From Rugosibacter sp. (GTDB taxonomy: Bacteria; Pseudomonadota; Gammaproteobacteria; Burkholderiales; Rhodocyclaceae), in assembly GCA_023257495.1 (NCBI GenBank), contig JALRCC010000281.1, positions 1 to 6,241 of the forward strand: 6,241 nt of DNA, given 5' to 3'. Shown piece after piece: positions 1-6,108 of the stretch. A program made the position numbers and the translations under genes. Below the pieces are notes generated by a model. The model had not been told where the DNA came from. It saw nothing but the letters and a program-made list of their open reading frames with translations, and made no database searches. Position 1 is the first letter of the stretch. Each line of letters opens with the position of its first letter.

Positions 1-40
1 AGCGGATCACCGTCATCCCATGCTGAGTTTACTGCTGCAA

Positions 41-469
41 TTATTTCTTTAGCGTGTCGCGAATTTCACGCAGCAGCACAATGTCTTCTGGCGTGACTTC
101 AGGTGCTGCAGCAGGTGCTGGGCCTTTCAGGCGATTGACTATTTTGACCATTTGAAAAATAACAAAAGCAAGAATGATGAAGTTGATCAAAATGGTCAAG
201 AAGTTGCCATAAGCTAATAACGAAGCCCCGGCTTTGGTCAGTGATTCATACGTTGCAGCACCTTCGATTGGCTTGGCGGGAGGCGAGAGTTGTATGAACA
301 TTTCGGTGAAATTGACATTGCCGATGATTTTGCCAACCAATGGCATGATGATGTCCTTGACGAGCGAGTCGACAATCTTGCCGAATGCGGCACCAATGAT
401 GACACCGACCGCTAAGTCCATGACATTGCCCTTGACTGCGAAATCGCGAAATTCTTGCATCATGCCCAT
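41..469 (-). CDS. mscL: Large-conductance mechanosensitive channel MscL
   Basis: MscL is an inner-membrane homopentamer that opens under membrane tension to release solutes during hypo-osmotic shock. The 142-residue product has the family's usual length and order: an amphipathic N-terminal helix (about 2-14), a first membrane helix lining the pore (about 17-45), a periplasmic loop (about 52-85), a second membrane helix (about 88-112), an Ala/Pro-rich linker (116-124) and a C-terminal charged helix (127-142) that bundles in the cytoplasm. The N-terminal [20 protein letters not shown] stretch is nearly identical to E. coli MscL, with the constriction residues L19 and V23 at the same numbers. 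The frame is open further upstream (to 568), but the start at 469 is chosen because AGGAG lies at 480-476 with 6 bases spacing and because the family begins with this MxxxxEFRDFA segment. It is divergent from the dehydrogenase gene. Confidence 0.96.
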   Translation of the reverse strand: MGMMQEFRDFAVKGNVMDLAVGVIIGAAFGKIVDSLVKDIIMPLVGKIIGNVNFTEMFIQLSPPAKPIEGAATYESLTKAGASLLAYGNFLTILINFIILAFVIFQMVKIVNRLKGPAPAAAPEVTPEDIVLLREIRDTLKK

Positions 470-545
470 GATTTTCTCCTGAGTTAAAAATAGTGATATG
501 CAGAGGGGAACAGAGAATAATATTCCCGGCAGCAGTATAAATGCT

Positions 546-559
546 ATGGCATATGCCAT
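546..559. promoter_or_regulatory. Perfect 14-bp palindrome, candidate operator
   Basis: ATGGCATATGCCAT reads identically on both strands. It lies in the 135-base divergent gap between mscL and the dehydrogenase gene, 46 bases before the dehydrogenase start codon. A possible minus-strand -10 box for mscL (TATACT, 539-534) is next to it. A looser inverted repeat, GGGAA (506-510) with TTCCC (523-527), also lies in the gap. A dimeric repressor or activator site is an inference; no regulator is encoded nearby. Confidence 0.3.
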
Positions 560-604
560 TATTCCCATTAATAACCAAGGATAACCAGGAATCAGGAGGT
601 CGCA

Positions 605-1585
605 ATGAAACCGAAGGTGCTTGTTACACGTAAGTTTTTCCCGGAACTGGTAGCGCGGCTACAAACGTATTTTGATGTTGATGACCATGCCAGTAATGAC
701 GGTCTGCCGCCTGCCGAATTAAAAGCCCGGCTGGCCGATAAGGCAGGCCTATTGCTCTCGGTGGCCGATCCGTTGACCGCCGAGACTATCGCTGCCGCAC
801 CGCAATTACGCGCTGCATGCAATGTTGGCGTGGGGTACAACAACATTGATGTAGCGGCCTGCACGCGCGCAGGCATCATGGTGACCAACACGCCGGACGT
901 ATTGACTGAAACAACGGCCGATCTGGCCTGGGCACTCTTGATGGCAGTGTCGCGGCGGTTACCGATGGCCGAACGCTGGTTACGTGAGGGGCAATGGGGT
1001 GCGTGGCGCTATGACCTCTGGCTGGGAACGGACGTGCATCATGCCACTTTAGGCATTGTTGGCATGGGGCGGATTGGTCAGGCCTTGGCACGCCGCGCCG
1101 TCGGGTTTGGCATGAAAACGATTTATCACAACCGATCCCGCTTGTCTGCCGACATCGAAGCTCAACTCAATGCCACGTGGGTGGATAAAGAGACGCTGCT
1201 GCGCGAAGCCGATTTTGTCGTTTTGCTTGTACCTTACTCACCGGCGGTCCATCATTACATCGGCGCAACAGAGCTGAATTTGATGAAGCCGACTGCGCAC
1301 CTGGTGAATGTCGCTCGCGGCGGGGTGGTGGATGATGCCGCTTTGATTGCTGCGCTGCGCGAGCACCGAATTTGTGGTGCGGGTGTGGATGTGTTTGAAG
1401 GGGAGCCGAAATTCAATCCCGATTTTCTGACGCTGGATAATGTGGTGCTCACGCCGCACATTGGCTCGGCGTCTTATCAGGCGCGGATGGCAATGGGCAT
1501 GCGTGCCGTGGATAATTTAATTGAAGCATTGACCGGACAACGCCCGCGTGATTGTGTGAATGTTGAAGTATTTACACAGCAATAA
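605..1585 (+). CDS. D-2-hydroxyacid dehydrogenase, GhrB-like (glyoxylate/hydroxypyruvate or 2-ketogluconate reductase)
   Basis: This 326-residue protein belongs to the D-isomer-specific 2-hydroxyacid dehydrogenase family, cytoplasmic enzymes that reduce 2-oxoacids such as glyoxylate, hydroxypyruvate or 2-ketogluconate with NAD(P)H. The Rossmann fingerprint GMGRIG is at 153-158 (preceded by LGIV). The catalytic triad is visible: R238 in VNVARGG, E267 in DVFEGEP and H285 in LTPHIGSAS. After the second Rossmann strand the sequence is YHNRSR (174-179); a basic residue here rather than an acidic one suggests NADP(H) preference, as in GhrB. The substrate cannot be fixed from sequence. The start is supported by a strong AGGAGGT at 594-600, five bases before the ATG. 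It is apparently monocistronic, divergent from mscL and convergent with amtB. Confidence 0.93.
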   Translation: MKPKVLVTRKFFPELVARLQTYFDVDDHASNDGLPPAELKARLADKAGLLLSVADPLTAETIAAAPQLRAACNVGVGYNNIDVAACTRAGIMVTNTPDVLTETTADLAWALLMAVSRRLPMAERWLREGQWGAWRYDLWLGTDVHHATLGIVGMGRIGQALARRAVGFGMKTIYHNRSRLSADIEAQLNATWVDKETLLREADFVVLLVPYSPAVHHYIGATELNLMKPTAHLVNVARGGVVDDAALIAALREHRICGAGVDVFEGEPKFNPDFLTLDNVVLTPHIGSASYQARMAMGMRAVDNLIEALTGQRPRDCVNVEVFTQQ

Positions 1586-1610
1586 AAAGGGCGCTCCAAG
1601 TAGAGCGCCC
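1586..1610 (-). terminator. Intrinsic terminator of the porin-glnK-amtB transcript
   Basis: A perfect 8-bp stem, GGGCGCTC (1589-1596) with GAGCGCCC (1603-1610), encloses a 6-base loop. On the minus strand it is followed at once by TTTTTATT (1588-1581), a proper U-tract, so it fits termination of the operon whose last stop codon is at 1680-1678. On the plus strand the hairpin begins 3 bases after the dehydrogenase stop but is followed by TGAGGTAAAA, with no T-run, so it would be only a weak terminator for that gene. Confidence 0.8.
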
Positions 1611-1626
1611 TGAGGTAAAAGACTTG

Positions 1627-1667
1627 CAAGGTTAACCCCCTGGCGGGGGCAAGAGGGTTAATCCTTG
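1627..1667 (-). other. Long imperfect hairpin in the amtB 3' untranslated region
   Basis: CAAGG (1627-1631) pairs with CCTTG (1663-1667) and TTAACCC (1632-1638) pairs with GGGTTAA (1655-1661), giving a 12-bp stem with one bulged base at 1662. An alternative inner pairing is CCCCC (1636-1640) with GGGGG (1645-1649). It lies between the amtB stop codon and the U-tract terminator. No T-run follows it on either strand, so it is probably an RNA-stability or 3'-end-protection structure rather than a terminator itself. Confidence 0.5.
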
Positions 1668-1677
1668 GTTAGCTTGA

Positions 1678-3228
1678 TTAGTTATGATAGGCCGCTTCGC
1701 CATGCGATGTGATATCCAGTCCTTCGCGTTCTTCATCTTCCGGAACACGCAGGCCGACGATCAAATCAGCAATCTTGAAAGCGATGAGCGCGGCGATGGT
1801 TGTCCATACCACCGTCAAACCGACGGCTTTGGCCTGGATCAGCACTTGATCGAGAATAGCACCATAGCCTGCTTTCATCTCGAACCAGTTGTTGTAAAAA
1901 CCAACGCCACCCAGGCTGGGCGCATTGAAAACACCCGTCATCAGCGCACCAAAAATACCACCCAGGGCATGCACACCGAAGACGTCCAGTGCATCATCCA
2001 CACGTAGTAGTTTCTTCAAGCCGGTAACACCCCAGAAGCATAGTGGGCCGACCAGAAGACCGATCACGAACGCACCCGAAATGCCCACGTTACCCGCAGC
2101 TGGGGTAATGGCCACCAGACCAGCCACTGCGCCAGAAGCCGCACCCAGCATGGAGGGTTTGCCTTTGATGAGCCATTCGGTAAACACCCATGACAGCACT
2201 GCACAAGCAGTCGCCAGGTAGGTATTCATGAAGGCCAGTGCAGCAGAACCGTTGGCTTCCAGAGCCGAGCCGGCGTTAAAGCCGAACCAGCCAAACCACA
2301 AGAGCGATGCGCCGATCATGGTCATGGTCAGACTATGGGGCGACATGGCTTCTTTGCCAAAACCAATGCGCTTGCCAAGTAAGTAAGCACCCACAAGACC
2401 CGCAACGCCAGCATTGATATGCACAACAGTGCCACCCGCAAAATCCAGTGCCCCCCACTGCCAGAGCAAGCCTGCCTTGGCATTGGTTGCATCAACGACA
2501 TTCGCTGCAGTGTAGGCATCCGGACCCATCCAGAACCAGACCATATGCGCAACAGGTATATAGCTGATGGTGAACCAGATCACCGAAAAAATCAGAATCG
2601 CCGAGAATCTGACGCGTTCGACCAGCGAGCCAAAAATCAGGCAAACCGTAATGGCAGCAAATGTGGCCTGGAAGGCGACGAACACGATTTCATACATCGG
2701 CGTGGCTTTGCTGAACGTCGCACCCAGCGCAAATGCGCCGGTGGCTGCGTCAAACACGCCATTCAGGAATAGCCGGTCGAATCCGCCAATGAAAGGACTG
2801 GTCGCACCGCTGCCCTCGGTGAACGCCAAGCTGTAGCCATACACACACCACAGCACGGTGATCAGCGAGAATACGACGAACACCTGCATCAGCACCGACA
2901 ACATATTCTTGGTGCGCACCAGGCCGCCGTAGAACAAGGCCAGCGCGGGGACGGACATCAATAGCACGAGTGCTGTCGACATCATCATCCAGGCGGTATC
3001 GCCTTTATTGGGCGTTGGTGCCGGGGCGGGTGCCGCTTCAGCCGGTGCTGCTGTCGCTGCAACAACGGGGGCAGCGGGAGCCGCAGCAGCGGCTGCATCA
3101 ACAGCCGGTGCAGCCGTAGTAGCGGTTGCAGTGGTTGCAGTGGCTTGGGCGGGCGCATCTTCTGCCCAAGCCAAGCTGCCAGCGCCAATGGTGCAAGCTG
3201 CCAGTAAAACGGCGAGTAGTTTTTTCAT
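1678..3228 (-). CDS. amtB: Ammonium transporter AmtB with Ala/Pro-rich N-terminal extension
   Basis: AmtB is a trimeric inner-membrane channel that conducts ammonium under nitrogen limitation and is blocked by GlnK. The 516-residue product starts with a signal peptide (1-22, cleavage AWA/ED), then an extension at 25-73 with 26 Ala and 9 Pro in 49 residues, then the 11-helix core from about 78 to 492. The pore histidines are H270 (VVHINAG) and H420 (FGVHALGG), 150 residues apart as in E. coli (H168/H318). The Phe gate region is FQATF (186-190) and the conserved Asp is D262. The loop between helices 4 and 5 is about 19 residues longer than in E. coli. The C-terminal tail GLRVPEDEEREGLD...HGEAAY is the GlnK-interacting region. 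The start at 3228 is chosen over in-frame upstream codons because it begins the signal peptide, has its own Shine-Dalgarno, and avoids overlapping glnK. The extension resembles that of other betaproteobacterial Amt proteins. Confidence 0.96.
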   Translation of the reverse strand: MKKLLAVLLAACTIGAGSLAWAEDAPAQATATTATATTAAPAVDAAAAAAPAAPVVAATAAPAEAAPAPAPTPNKGDTAWMMMSTALVLLMSVPALALFYGGLVRTKNMLSVLMQVFVVFSLITVLWCVYGYSLAFTEGSGATSPFIGGFDRLFLNGVFDAATGAFALGATFSKATPMYEIVFVAFQATFAAITVCLIFGSLVERVRFSAILIFSVIWFTISYIPVAHMVWFWMGPDAYTAANVVDATNAKAGLLWQWGALDFAGGTVVHINAGVAGLVGAYLLGKRIGFGKEAMSPHSLTMTMIGASLLWFGWFGFNAGSALEANGSAALAFMNTYLATACAVLSWVFTEWLIKGKPSMLGAASGAVAGLVAITPAAGNVGISGAFVIGLLVGPLCFWGVTGLKKLLRVDDALDVFGVHALGGIFGALMTGVFNAPSLGGVGFYNNWFEMKAGYGAILDQVLIQAKAVGLTVVWTTIAALIAFKIADLIVGLRVPEDEEREGLDITSHGEAAYHN

Positions 3229-3236
3229 TATCGTAT

Positions 3237-3241
3237 TCCCC

Positions 3242-3243
<2 letters not shown>
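3237..3243 (-). promoter_or_regulatory. amtB ribosome binding site overlapping the glnK stop codon
   Basis: Read on the minus strand, AAGGGGA begins inside the TAA stop codon of glnK (3244-3242) and lies 8 bases before the amtB ATG at 3228. Only 13 bases separate the two genes. This decides the amtB start and suggests translational coupling of the PII protein to its target channel. Confidence 0.6.
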
Positions 3244-3610
<367 letters not shown>

Positions 3611-3622
3611 TCAGATGCAAAA

Positions 3623-4408
3623 TCACAGGCTCTTGGTGAAGGATAGGACGACACGACCCTTGCCTAAGTCGCGATTGTGGAGGTTGCAATACACTGGATT
3701 AGAGTCACCGCAAGACTTGGCATTCGTATCCGAGTAGTAGAGGCCAACGGTTCCCAGACCGACGTCCTTGGTGGCACCCAGCTTGTAGTCGGTATAGGAG
3801 GCATCGCTGTTATCTTTAATTTTTTGATGACCAACATGCGCATTGACACCCCAGCCGCCACCCAGATCATAGGTGCCTGTCAGGTCAAGATAGCCACTAT
3901 TGCGCGTGTCGCCACCGGTTGAGCTATTAAAACCGAAAATGTGGCTGGAGACGACACTGGAATATTTGAGCGTCAGCCATTTCCAGCCAATAGCGCCGTA
4001 GACTTCTGTGGTATCCGGCTTAGTGGTACCGGAGGGTAAATTAGACACGGGGTAAACGTAGGTGAGCACACCTAAGTCATAGTTCCAGTCGCCACCGGCG
4101 AAGGTACTCTTGTAGCCGCCATAGACATCAAGTTCAATGGGCGCAGTGGTACCAGGGAGCCCATCGCTGATCCAGGAAATGTTCGAGCCCCAGATGCCAG
4201 CGTAAAAGCCGCTCTTGTGGGAAAAATCGAAGCCACCCTGGATGGCAGGTTTGCCTGCAGTTTGTTCGATGCCGCGATAAATATATTCGGATGCCAAGGT
4301 GACGTTACCGGTGAAAGTGTAAGGTGCGGCTGGCGCATCGTCGGCGATAGCTAACAGAGGAAGCGAAGCAATGCCAGCAAAAGTAGCAGCGATCAAGGTT
4401 TTCTTCAT
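3623..4408 (-). CDS. TorF-family putative outer-membrane porin (Gcw_chp family)
   Basis: This 261-residue protein is recognised as a member of the TorF/Gcw_chp family (TIGR02001), proteobacterial proteins predicted to form outer-membrane beta-barrels; transport substrates are not established. A signal peptide spans 1-22 (hydrophobic core IAATFAGIASLPLLAIA, cleavage AIA/DD). The first strand, TFTGNVTLASEYIYRGIEQT (31-50), is the family hallmark. The rest alternates polar and aromatic strands with Gly-rich turns, for example YGGYKS, GWKWLTLKYS and GLYYSD. Two cysteines, C233 and C241, lie in a loop near the end and could form a disulfide. The protein ends VVLSFTKSL, with Leu instead of the common terminal Phe of barrel proteins. 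The start has AGGAG at 4420-4416 with a good gap. It is first in the operon with glnK and amtB and sits behind a sigma-54-type promoter, suggesting a role in nitrogen-source uptake (inference). Confidence 0.88.
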   Translation of the reverse strand: MKKTLIAATFAGIASLPLLAIADDAPAAPYTFTGNVTLASEYIYRGIEQTAGKPAIQGGFDFSHKSGFYAGIWGSNISWISDGLPGTTAPIELDVYGGYKSTFAGGDWNYDLGVLTYVYPVSNLPSGTTKPDTTEVYGAIGWKWLTLKYSSVVSSHIFGFNSSTGGDTRNSGYLDLTGTYDLGGGWGVNAHVGHQKIKDNSDASYTDYKLGATKDVGLGTVGLYYSDTNAKSCGDSNPVYCNLHNRDLGKGRVVLSFTKSL

Positions 4409-4455
4409 GGTTGTTCTCCTAAGGATTGGTAACGAGTTAAAAAGCAGTTTTCTTA

Positions 4456-4471
4456 AGCGAAGACCGTGCCA
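4456..4471 (-). promoter_or_regulatory. Sigma-54 (RpoN) promoter of the porin-glnK-amtB operon
   Basis: On the minus strand the sequence TGGCACGGTCTTCGCT matches the consensus TGGCACG-N4-TTGCW with one mismatch (TCGC for TTGC). The essential GG (4470-4469) and GC (4458-4457) have the exact -24/-12 spacing. Transcription would start near 4445, about 36 bases before the porin ATG. Sigma-54 dependence is known for glnK-amtB in many proteobacteria; here it would include the porin. Confidence 0.75.
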
Positions 4472-4490
4472 TGTAGATAATAATATTAAT

Positions 4491-4503
4491 TATCAATGGA
4501 TAG
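4491..4503 (+). promoter_or_regulatory. IHF-like site between enhancer and promoter
   Basis: TATCAATGGATAG fits the IHF consensus WATCAANNNNTTR with one mismatch, and a run of A/T (4477-4492) sits on the expected flank. It is centred about 50 bases upstream of the predicted start, where IHF bending helps NtrC reach sigma-54 polymerase. The motif is short, so the assignment is tentative. Confidence 0.3.
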
Positions 4504-4525
4504 CATGCTACAGACTGATAGTCTG
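4501..4525. repeat. Two adjacent palindromes upstream of the sigma-54 promoter
   Basis: TAGCATGCTA (4501-4510) is a perfect 10-bp palindrome. It is followed directly by CAGACT-GAT-AGTCTG (4511-4525), a perfect 6-bp inverted repeat around 3 bases. The pair sits roughly 55-80 bases upstream of the predicted transcription start. Neither matches a regulator motif I recognise; a protein-binding site is possible. Confidence 0.4.
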
Positions 4526-4543
4526 GTGAGAAGATGCCAGGTG

Positions 4544-4564
4544 GTAATCAAGTTGTAATCAAGT
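4544..4564. repeat. Tandem direct repeat GTAATCAAGT, 11-base period
   Basis: GTAATCAAGT occurs at 4544-4553 and again at 4555-4564 with one base between. The 11-base period is about one helical turn, so both copies face the same side of DNA. Each copy includes an AATCAA core resembling half an IHF site. Function is unknown. Confidence 0.45.
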
Positions 4565-4600
4565 GGGAATGCACCGTAATAAGATGCACCGATCCGAGTT

Positions 4601-4617
4601 TGCACCATTTAGGTGCG
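4601..4617 (-). promoter_or_regulatory. NtrC-binding enhancer dyad
   Basis: TGCACC-ATTTA-GGTGCG matches the NtrC consensus TGCACC-N5-GGTGCA at 11 of 12 arm positions. It is centred about 164 bases upstream of the predicted sigma-54 start, within the usual enhancer range. Two further TGCACC half-sites at 4570-4575 and 4585-4590 lie between it and the promoter but lack good right arms; they may give weaker binding. Confidence 0.7.
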
Positions 4618-4709
4618 GCGTGCTTATTCTCTAGCCTGCTTGGATTGAGGTTATTAGCCTGTTGGGTTGGGCGTGCAACGAATGATCGATGGGTAAGACA
4701 AAAATCCCA

Positions 4710-4718
4710 TGCTAGACT
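4710..4718 (+). promoter_or_regulatory. Possible extended -10 promoter for ubiK-comM
   Basis: TGCTAGACT fits the extended -10 pattern TGnTAnnnT, with a start expected near 4725, about 27 bases before the ubiK ATG. No convincing -35 box is seen at the right distance (around 4690), so this is a weak call. Confidence 0.3.
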
Positions 4719-4751
4719 GACTTCTCATTAAGGACTCGCAGGACTTGCGCC

Positions 4752-5000
4752 ATGCTCAATCCAAAACTATTTGAAGAAGTGTCCTCCCGCATTGCCGCCG
4801 CCATGGCTTCATCCCCGATGGGCGATGTGGAAAAAAACACGCGGGCTTTGCTCGCCAGTTTTTTTGCCAAGCTGGACTTGGTCACGCGCGAAGAATTTGA
4901 CGTGCAGCGTGAAGTGCTCACCCGTACGTGTGAAAAGCTTGCGGCGCTTGAGCGGCGTGTGGCCGAGCTTGAAGCGGCACGCACCGAGCGGCAGAGTTAA
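4752..5000 (+). CDS. ubiK: Ubiquinone biosynthesis accessory factor UbiK (BMFP/YqiC family)
   Basis: UbiK is a small trimeric coiled-coil protein that assists the UbiJ-containing soluble complex in aerobic ubiquinone biosynthesis and binds membranes. The 82-residue product has an N-terminal amphipathic segment (MLNPKLFEEVSSRIAAAM), the family core VEKNTRALLASFFAKLDLVT (26-45), the REEFDVQREVL signature (46-56) and a C-terminal heptad helix rich in Glu, Leu and Arg (about 57-80). Length and order match the family. The ATG at 4752 is preceded by AGGA at 4740-4743, 8 bases away. It is followed after 7 bases by comM in the same direction, so the two are likely co-transcribed. It diverges from the nitrogen operon. 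Confidence 0.92.
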   Translation: MLNPKLFEEVSSRIAAAMASSPMGDVEKNTRALLASFFAKLDLVTREEFDVQREVLTRTCEKLAALERRVAELEAARTERQS

Positions 5001-5007
5001 TTGATTC

Positions 5008-6108
5008 ATGGCGCTGGCGATTCTTCGTTCGCGAGCGTTAGCGGGGTTGTCGGCACCGGAAGTGACGGTCGAAGTGCATTTGACGGGCGGCTTGCCGACC
5101 TTCACCCTTGTGGGTCTGCCCGATACCGAAGTCAAGGAAGCCCGCGATCGGGTGCGTGCGGCTATTCAAAATTGCGGGTTTGAGTTTCCCCAGCGACGCA
5201 TTACGGTGAATCTTGCGCCCGCTGATTTACCCAAAGAATCCGGTCGCTTTGATTTGCCGATTGCTCTGGGCATCCTGATTGCGTCCGGACAACTCAAAGC
5301 GCCCACCCTGGACGAATACGAGTTTGCCGGTGAGCTGGCACTCTCGGGTGAGTTGCGTGCCATTCGCGGGGCTTTGGCGATGTGTGCGGCGATGTCTGCT
5401 GCACCACAGGCGGCAGCCGCGCGACGTGCCTTCATCCTGCCAACGGAGAGTGCGCCGGAGGCCGCATTGATCGCGGATATGACGATTCTGCCTGCAAAAA
5501 ACCTGCTCGATGTGTGCGCGCATCTCGCGGGGCGCGAAACGATTGCCCCTCACGCCGTATCACCAGCGCCGACTTTTGCGCATTATCCCGAGCTTGCCGA
5601 GGTCAAGGGCCAGGCACCGGCCAAGCGCGCGCTCGAAGTCGCCGCAGCGGGTGGACACAGCCTGCTCATGAGTGGCCCGCCCGGTGCGGGTAAATCAATG
5701 CTGGCGCAACGTTTGCCGGGGTTGCTGCCGCCGATGACCGATAGCGAAGCACTGGCGGCAGCTGCCGTGCATTCCCTGGCGGGAATCTTCAAGCTCGAAC
5801 ACTGGGGTCAGCGTGCGTTTCGCGCGCCGCATCATTCCGCCTCAACGGCCGCGCTGGTTGGTGGCGGCAGTGTGCCGCGTCCGGGCGAAATTTCGCTGGC
5901 ACATCACGGCACGCTGTTTCTTGATGAGCTGCCTGAATTCCAGCGCGGTGTGCTCGAAGCCCTGCGTGAGCCGCTGGAAACCGGTCATATTCACATTGCC
6001 CGCGCAGCGCGGCGAGCGGAATTTCCAGCGCGCTTTCAGCTTATTGCCGCCATGAATCCGTGCCCCTGTGGCTACCTCGGGTCGAGCCAGCGGGCTTGCC
6101 GCTGCACG
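5008..6108 (+). CDS. comM: ComM/YifB AAA+ ATPase (Mg-chelatase-like), 3' part missing
   Basis: ComM is a hexameric AAA+ helicase that promotes branch migration during integration of DNA in natural transformation; the family is widespread even in non-competent bacteria. Residues 1-367 are family-like. The N-terminal ChlI/Lon-like domain (about 10-170) includes [21 protein letters not shown] and [19 protein letters not shown]. The AAA+ domain starts near 190, with Walker A GPPGAGKS (223-230), APHHSAS (273-279), Walker B LFLDE (303-307), sensor-1 N350 in [10 protein letters not shown], and a four-Cys pattern C352, C354, C364, C366. After T367 (codon ending 6108) the expected ...DQ...Y...R(L/I)SGPLLDRID region and the C-terminal domain, about 135 residues, are absent. 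The same frame then runs through 26 unrelated residues to a TGA at 6187-6189. The cause appears to be a sequence junction rather than a point mutation. The start follows the family N-terminus; its Shine-Dalgarno is poor, consistent with coupling to ubiK 7 bases upstream. Confidence 0.9.
6091..6108. other. Junction between comM and foreign high-GC DNA
   Basis: These 18 bases can be read in two ways. In the comM frame they give RACRCT, the expected family motif. In the frame beginning at 6093 they lead directly into the high-GC coding frame (GLPLHEL). The last recognisable comM residue ends at 6108, and from 6109 the composition changes. A short shared stretch at the switch is what a k-mer or overlap misjoin leaves, although micro-homology recombination would look the same. 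Confidence 0.65.

Larger units (their letters stand above)
4409..4751. other. 343-base regulatory region between the porin operon and ubiK
   Basis: No credible gene lies here. Reading from the porin start outward, the region holds the leader, a sigma-54-type promoter, an A/T-rich segment (4477-4495) ending in an IHF-like site, two adjacent palindromes (4501-4525), an 11-bp-period tandem repeat (4544-4564), three TGCACC half-sites (4570, 4585, 4601), the NtrC-like dyad, and lastly the probable ubiK promoter. The architecture fits enhancer-dependent transcription of the minus-strand operon. Confidence 0.7.

Noticed and set aside
470..568. Upstream in-frame extension of mscL by 33 residues.
   Set aside because: It is hydrophobic and not part of MscL; the strong AGGAG at 480-476 and the family N-terminus fix the start at 469, and the extension covers the divergent promoter region with its palindrome.
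4632..4668. Imperfect direct repeat starting TAGCCTG at 4632 and 4655.
   Set aside because: Only the first seven bases match well and the rest diverge; too weak to call a repeat or regulatory site.
4534..4731. Plus-strand frame of 65 codons in the intergenic region.
   Set aside because: It spans the NtrC dyad and repeats, has no ribosome binding site, and its product resembles nothing recognisable.
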